Source: Physcomitrium patens (taxonomy: Eukaryota > Streptophyta > Bryopsida > Funariales > Funariaceae). From it: 64,000 bases of DNA. Position numbers and translations under genes: made by a program. This document shows positions 60,338-64,000 of the stretch, in pieces; within the stretch, counting starts at the first letter, position 1; every line of letters begins with the position of its first letter. The stretch is from positions 8,525,512-8,589,511 of the forward strand of contig NC_037271.1 in NCBI RefSeq assembly GCF_000002425.4. The letters run 5' to 3'. The notes under the pieces are model-generated. The model searched no databases. It was not told where the DNA came from and saw only the letters and a list, made by a program, of their open reading frames with translations.

Positions 60338-63300
60338 TTAATCCAGTTCGTCTTTGTCACCTTCATTATCCATATCACTTTCATCTTCTTGCTGCGGAAT
60401 CTCTGTACCTTCATTAAGGTCTTCCATATTCATCTCTGTGTGTCTTCGTTTAAATATTTTTACTCTCTTCCCTGCAATTGCTATTTTGAATTTTGTACCA
60501 TCTAACTCCCGTAATGAGTAAGTCGCATTATCATGAACAGTTGTTACAACATATGGTCCAAACCAACATTTTGAAAATTTCCACAAAGTACTATGTTGAT
60601 TATCCAGACTATTGTCATAAACAAGTACCCAGTCACCTTCCTCGATTGCTTTTGGTCTCAATCGATGTTGCTTATCGAATTGCGCCTTGTTTTGTAACCT
60701 TGCTCTTTTTAACCTTTCCAATGCTATCTGGACATCTTCCGTTCTTTGCTCCAATTGTCGAATCCTAATAGCCAGAAGTTCTTCTCTTGTCAATCCATCT
60801 TCCCATGGTAGCATACTCCAAGTAAGTACCTTTTCTTCAATCGGCATAATTGATTTTTGACCTGTCATAAGTTCTACTGGCATATATCCTATCACCGAAC
60901 TATGTGTTGTTCAATCAGCCCATAATGCAAATGACAAAAGCCGTGGCCACTCTTTAACCTTCCCATTACAAGCTTTAACCAATGCTTTCACAATCGGCGG
61001 GTGACCACGTTTGCTTTTTGCATTCCCTTCCGGATTATAAGCAGTAGTTAGTGATAGTTTAACTCCACATCTTTCAAAGAACTTACGAGCTTCTTGTGCA
61101 TTTAATTCTCCACGATCTACAGTGATTTTTCCTACGCACCCGTAACGGCAAATGACATCTTCAAGCAAAAACCTACAAATCTCCTCTGTAGATTTTGTCC
61201 TCAATGCTCTTCCTTCTACTTGATTTGATAAATCTTCACGAGCTAAAACCAAATATCTCATCTGCCATAACCCAACCGGCATAATAACCAAATCAACAAC
61301 CCATTTAAAATGAATAGCCAGAGGATACGTAGGATGAAGACCATCTCGATGTCGGATATTAGAATACGATTGACAGATTTCACATGACTCTACAAATGAG
61401 AGCACATCTCGATACATATTTTTCCACCAATATCGTTCCTTGAGTTTAGCAAAAGTAGCCCAGATTCCTCTATGCCCTACCCATAAACTATCATGAAACT
61501 CCTTTAATAATTTTAGTTTTTCTTCCCTTTTGCCTATCACTCGTTGTGGCATCCCAATTCCTTTCTTCGGTCTCTTCCATAAGAATCCATCTCGAAGTAA
61601 AAATCCATATGCTTTTTTTCTTATTTGTTTGAATTTTTCTGTAGACCAATTCCCCTGCTTAGACAAGGTATTTAAATAATGACCAATATCCAATAATTCT
61701 CCTTCATAAGATTCTTCAAGAAATAGCTTGTCTTCTCTGTTGAGATTTGATATTGAATAGAATTTCAATCCGACATCATCAATGACTTCAATCATTTCGT
61801 CCTCCCTCTCGTATCTTGCTCGAGATAGCATGTCTGCTACTAAATTGTCCTTTCCAGTGATATGCTTAAATTTTGGATTTAGTGACTTAATATAAGCAAT
61901 CCATCTCAACATTGCAATATCTGGAGTTGAACAGTTAATAAACATTCCAAGCAATGGCAAGCAATCTGTTTCAATTACTACTACTGCCCCAATCAAATAG
62001 TCCTTTTCAGCTTTCATAGCCGAAACGACTCCCCAAAGTTCTCTTTTGACTTGCGAATATGCACGCTGACGAATACTTAAAACTTTAGCCCCAAATTGAA
62101 CTGCAAATCTACTCCCATTCGAATCATCTTGACCCACCGTCCATCCAACGGCAATTGGACTAGCGTCTACAGTAAGAATCACTGGTCTATTGCACTTATA
62201 ATCGACCTTCCTCAATATTGGAGGTGACATCAATAATTTCTTCAATCTTTGCATTGCCTGAATATGCCTTTCTTTCCATTCAAATCGGTAACCCTTGCGT
62301 AACAGTTCATATAATGGATCCGCTATGTAAGCAAAATGAGGAATCCAGATTCGATAAAATACACATGTACCCAAAAACCTCCGGACCTCTGTTAAAGAAC
62401 CACAATCCTCTTTCATCCTTCCAATTGCATCAACTTTAGTCGGATCTGGTTTTTTTCCGTAAGATCTGCATAAATGTCCAACAATTACAACCTCTCGCAC
62501 TCCAAATACGGACTTCATACCCGATAATGTAAGATGAACTTCTCCAAGCCGAGTTAAAATCTTTTCACAATCTTGTATATGATCAACAACATATCTGCGA
62601 CATCCCCTCGTATCTAAAGTTTTATCCTTGTCTCCTTCTCTGCACCCCTTTATAGGAACATCATCCAAAAAAGGCATAGTCTTTTCCGGGATAAAATCTC
62701 TCAATACCTTATTCATCCCATTCATCATATGCGCAACTGAGTTGGTCGCGCCTTAAGGAAGAGTGCACATTCTAACCAATCCAAGCGGTGTCCTCATCGT
62801 TGTCATATCTCTACTTCCTTCGGCAAGTTGAAATTGATCATAACCTGAATACAAATCACCCATTGAATAGATCGCCCTTCCAGCAAACGCCTCAGCAAAT
62901 TCATCCACAATAGGTCCAATTCCTGCATTCCTGACAGTTACAGCATTCACCGGCTGCATATCTTGAATAAACCCCAGTGACCCATTCTTCTTAGGTACCG
63001 TAAACCATCGACTAGAATACGGCGCAAATGAAGGTTCTAATATTTTCATCTTTATCTTTTCTTTCAATAGTTCCACCAATTTAGGTAAATGTGCCCTCGG
63101 TATTAGAATCGGTCTTAGATTCCAAGGTACATGCGGTACAGTGAAGATAACCATAGGTGTTATAATATTTGGATCCACACACCCAATTTCATGAGATTCG
63201 AAGGTTAACGATCTACCTTGTTTAGCCAACATCTTTTTGAAGCAAGTAATTTCCTCCGGCAATAAAGAACCATCAGAACCAATCTTCAATTCTTCAAAAG

Positions 63301-63975
63301 TCTCTTCAGTAAATTGATGTCCAATACTCATTGGATCTCTTAAACTTGCTTCTTTTGATGCTTCTCCCATTTGTTCTTTAGAATCCTCTGGTAATGGTCC
63401 GGCAACAAGCTTTACCTTCTTATCTGCCGTTTTATATCTCGTCTCTACTGTGACTTCTGGTGCTTGAAAAGATTCAAGCATGGTATAAACCTCTCTCGAA
63501 TGAATCTCAACAATCTTATCATTATCCCCTAACCCAATAGATGTAATTAATTCCAATGAATCTTCCAGCCCATTTTCTTCATAAACACCCAAAATCCTCT
63601 CATCATCTTGCAATGTACCTATCTTGCGTAATTGTCCTTCAATATCATATAATCTTTTTCTTTCTTTTCTTTTAAAATCATCAACTTTCTTATACATAAT
63701 ATTTCCATTCTCCAATATACCAATAAAACTCGCATCAAAGGCACCTTCATCTCGCGAGAGTACCTCCTCTTTTGTACCTCCATAATCTCGCTTTACAGTG
63801 GTACCTCCCCAAAATCCTTAAATCCTTCAACAATCTTTGGCAATGGTTTCTCCCTCAACCTATCTCGATTCCGTTCATGGTTAGGAGGTACTGTTAGAAA
63901 TTGTACAGCTTTCCTCCCATCTTCGCTCCGTACCCTTGCATAAGCAGAACCATCGTCAAGTACCTTTTTTTCCAT
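60338..63975 (-). pseudogene. Ty3/gypsy polyprotein of family D (protease/RT/RNase H/integrase), three visible breaks
   Basis: Seen on the minus strand from the window end downward: an N-terminal part with a frame change near 63,800 in a G run. Reverse transcriptase covers about 63,200-62,600 (PILIPRAHLPKLVELL, QDMQPVNAVT, MGDLYSGYDQFQ, and FLDDV at the metal site, where many elements have YVDD). RNase H is near 62,170-61,960 (LTVDASPIAVGWTVGQ). The integrase zinc site is near 61,500-61,370 (H...H, then C..C in ESCEICQ). The core Asp/Asp/Glu blocks are near 61,300-60,990, and the C-terminal part is 60,895-60,338. Stops: TAA at about 62,750 and TGA at about 60,896-60,911. Each is explained by one C-to-T change (Gln, Arg). 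No chromodomain was found. The 5' end lies outside the window. Confidence 0.88.
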
Positions 63976-64000
63976 CCGTGTTGCCGTGATATAAGGTTGT

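Noticed and set aside
1-64000. CRISPR arrays, bacterial operons, phage genes, rRNA or tRNA genes
   Set aside because: None were seen. Introns, transit peptides and LTR elements show plant nuclear DNA, and the repeats are microsatellites or transposons.

Overview
This window looks like nuclear DNA of a land plant, most likely a bryophyte and probably a moss. I infer this from nuclear genes for plastid proteins with transit peptides, plant-type multi-exon genes, moss-like plastid rpoB/rpoC1 fragments, and short GC-richer gene islands set in very AT-rich, repeat-filled DNA. The species cannot be proved from the window.

Gene islands. (1) 2,510-4,348 (+): chloroplast fructose-1,6-bisphosphatase, four exons, with the three regulatory cysteines of the thioredoxin-controlled enzyme. 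(2) 6,914-7,561 (-): a small two-exon protein with a plastid and thylakoid-lumen type targeting region. (3) 9,699-14,278 (-): the WD40 subunit ARPC1 of the actin-nucleating Arp2/3 complex. I traced 15 exons that join in frame to 392 residues. (4) 15,964-17,200 (+): a coiled-coil gene made of 43-residue repeats, broken by two stops and a frameshift. (5) 21,453-23,707 (-): a five-exon 3' gene part whose C-terminal half resembles a trypsin-like fold that has lost its catalytic residues. (6) 50,943-52,226 (-): intronless plastid arogenate/prephenate dehydratase. Fructose-bisphosphatase and the dehydratase are plastid metabolic enzymes and ARPC1 is cytoskeletal; nothing suggests that the genes form a cluster.

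Repeat zones. 27,100-42,665 is a nest of decayed Ty3/gypsy retrotransposons. It includes one element whose ends are fully resolved (27,911-35,432, TG...CA long terminal repeats, 5-bp target duplication). Its pre-insertion locus can be recognised from an inverted second copy near 39.5-40 kb. 43,380-44,250 is a plastid rpoB-rpoC1 fragment moved to the nucleus. 45,470-46,330 is a broken, apparently intronless copy of the organellar primase-helicase TWINKLE. 53,640-54,300 holds a decayed Tc1-like DD34E transposase. 54,305-64,000 stacks three minus-strand gypsy elements, each apparently cut by the next.

Most interesting signals: dense heat-shock-element arrays in the long terminal repeats of more than one gypsy family; a conserved extra reading frame between the chromodomain and the 3' LTR in two different elements; the Tc1-like transposase in a plant genome; the pseudoprotease-like gene; and two stops that fall at the same glutamine position of a tandem protein repeat.
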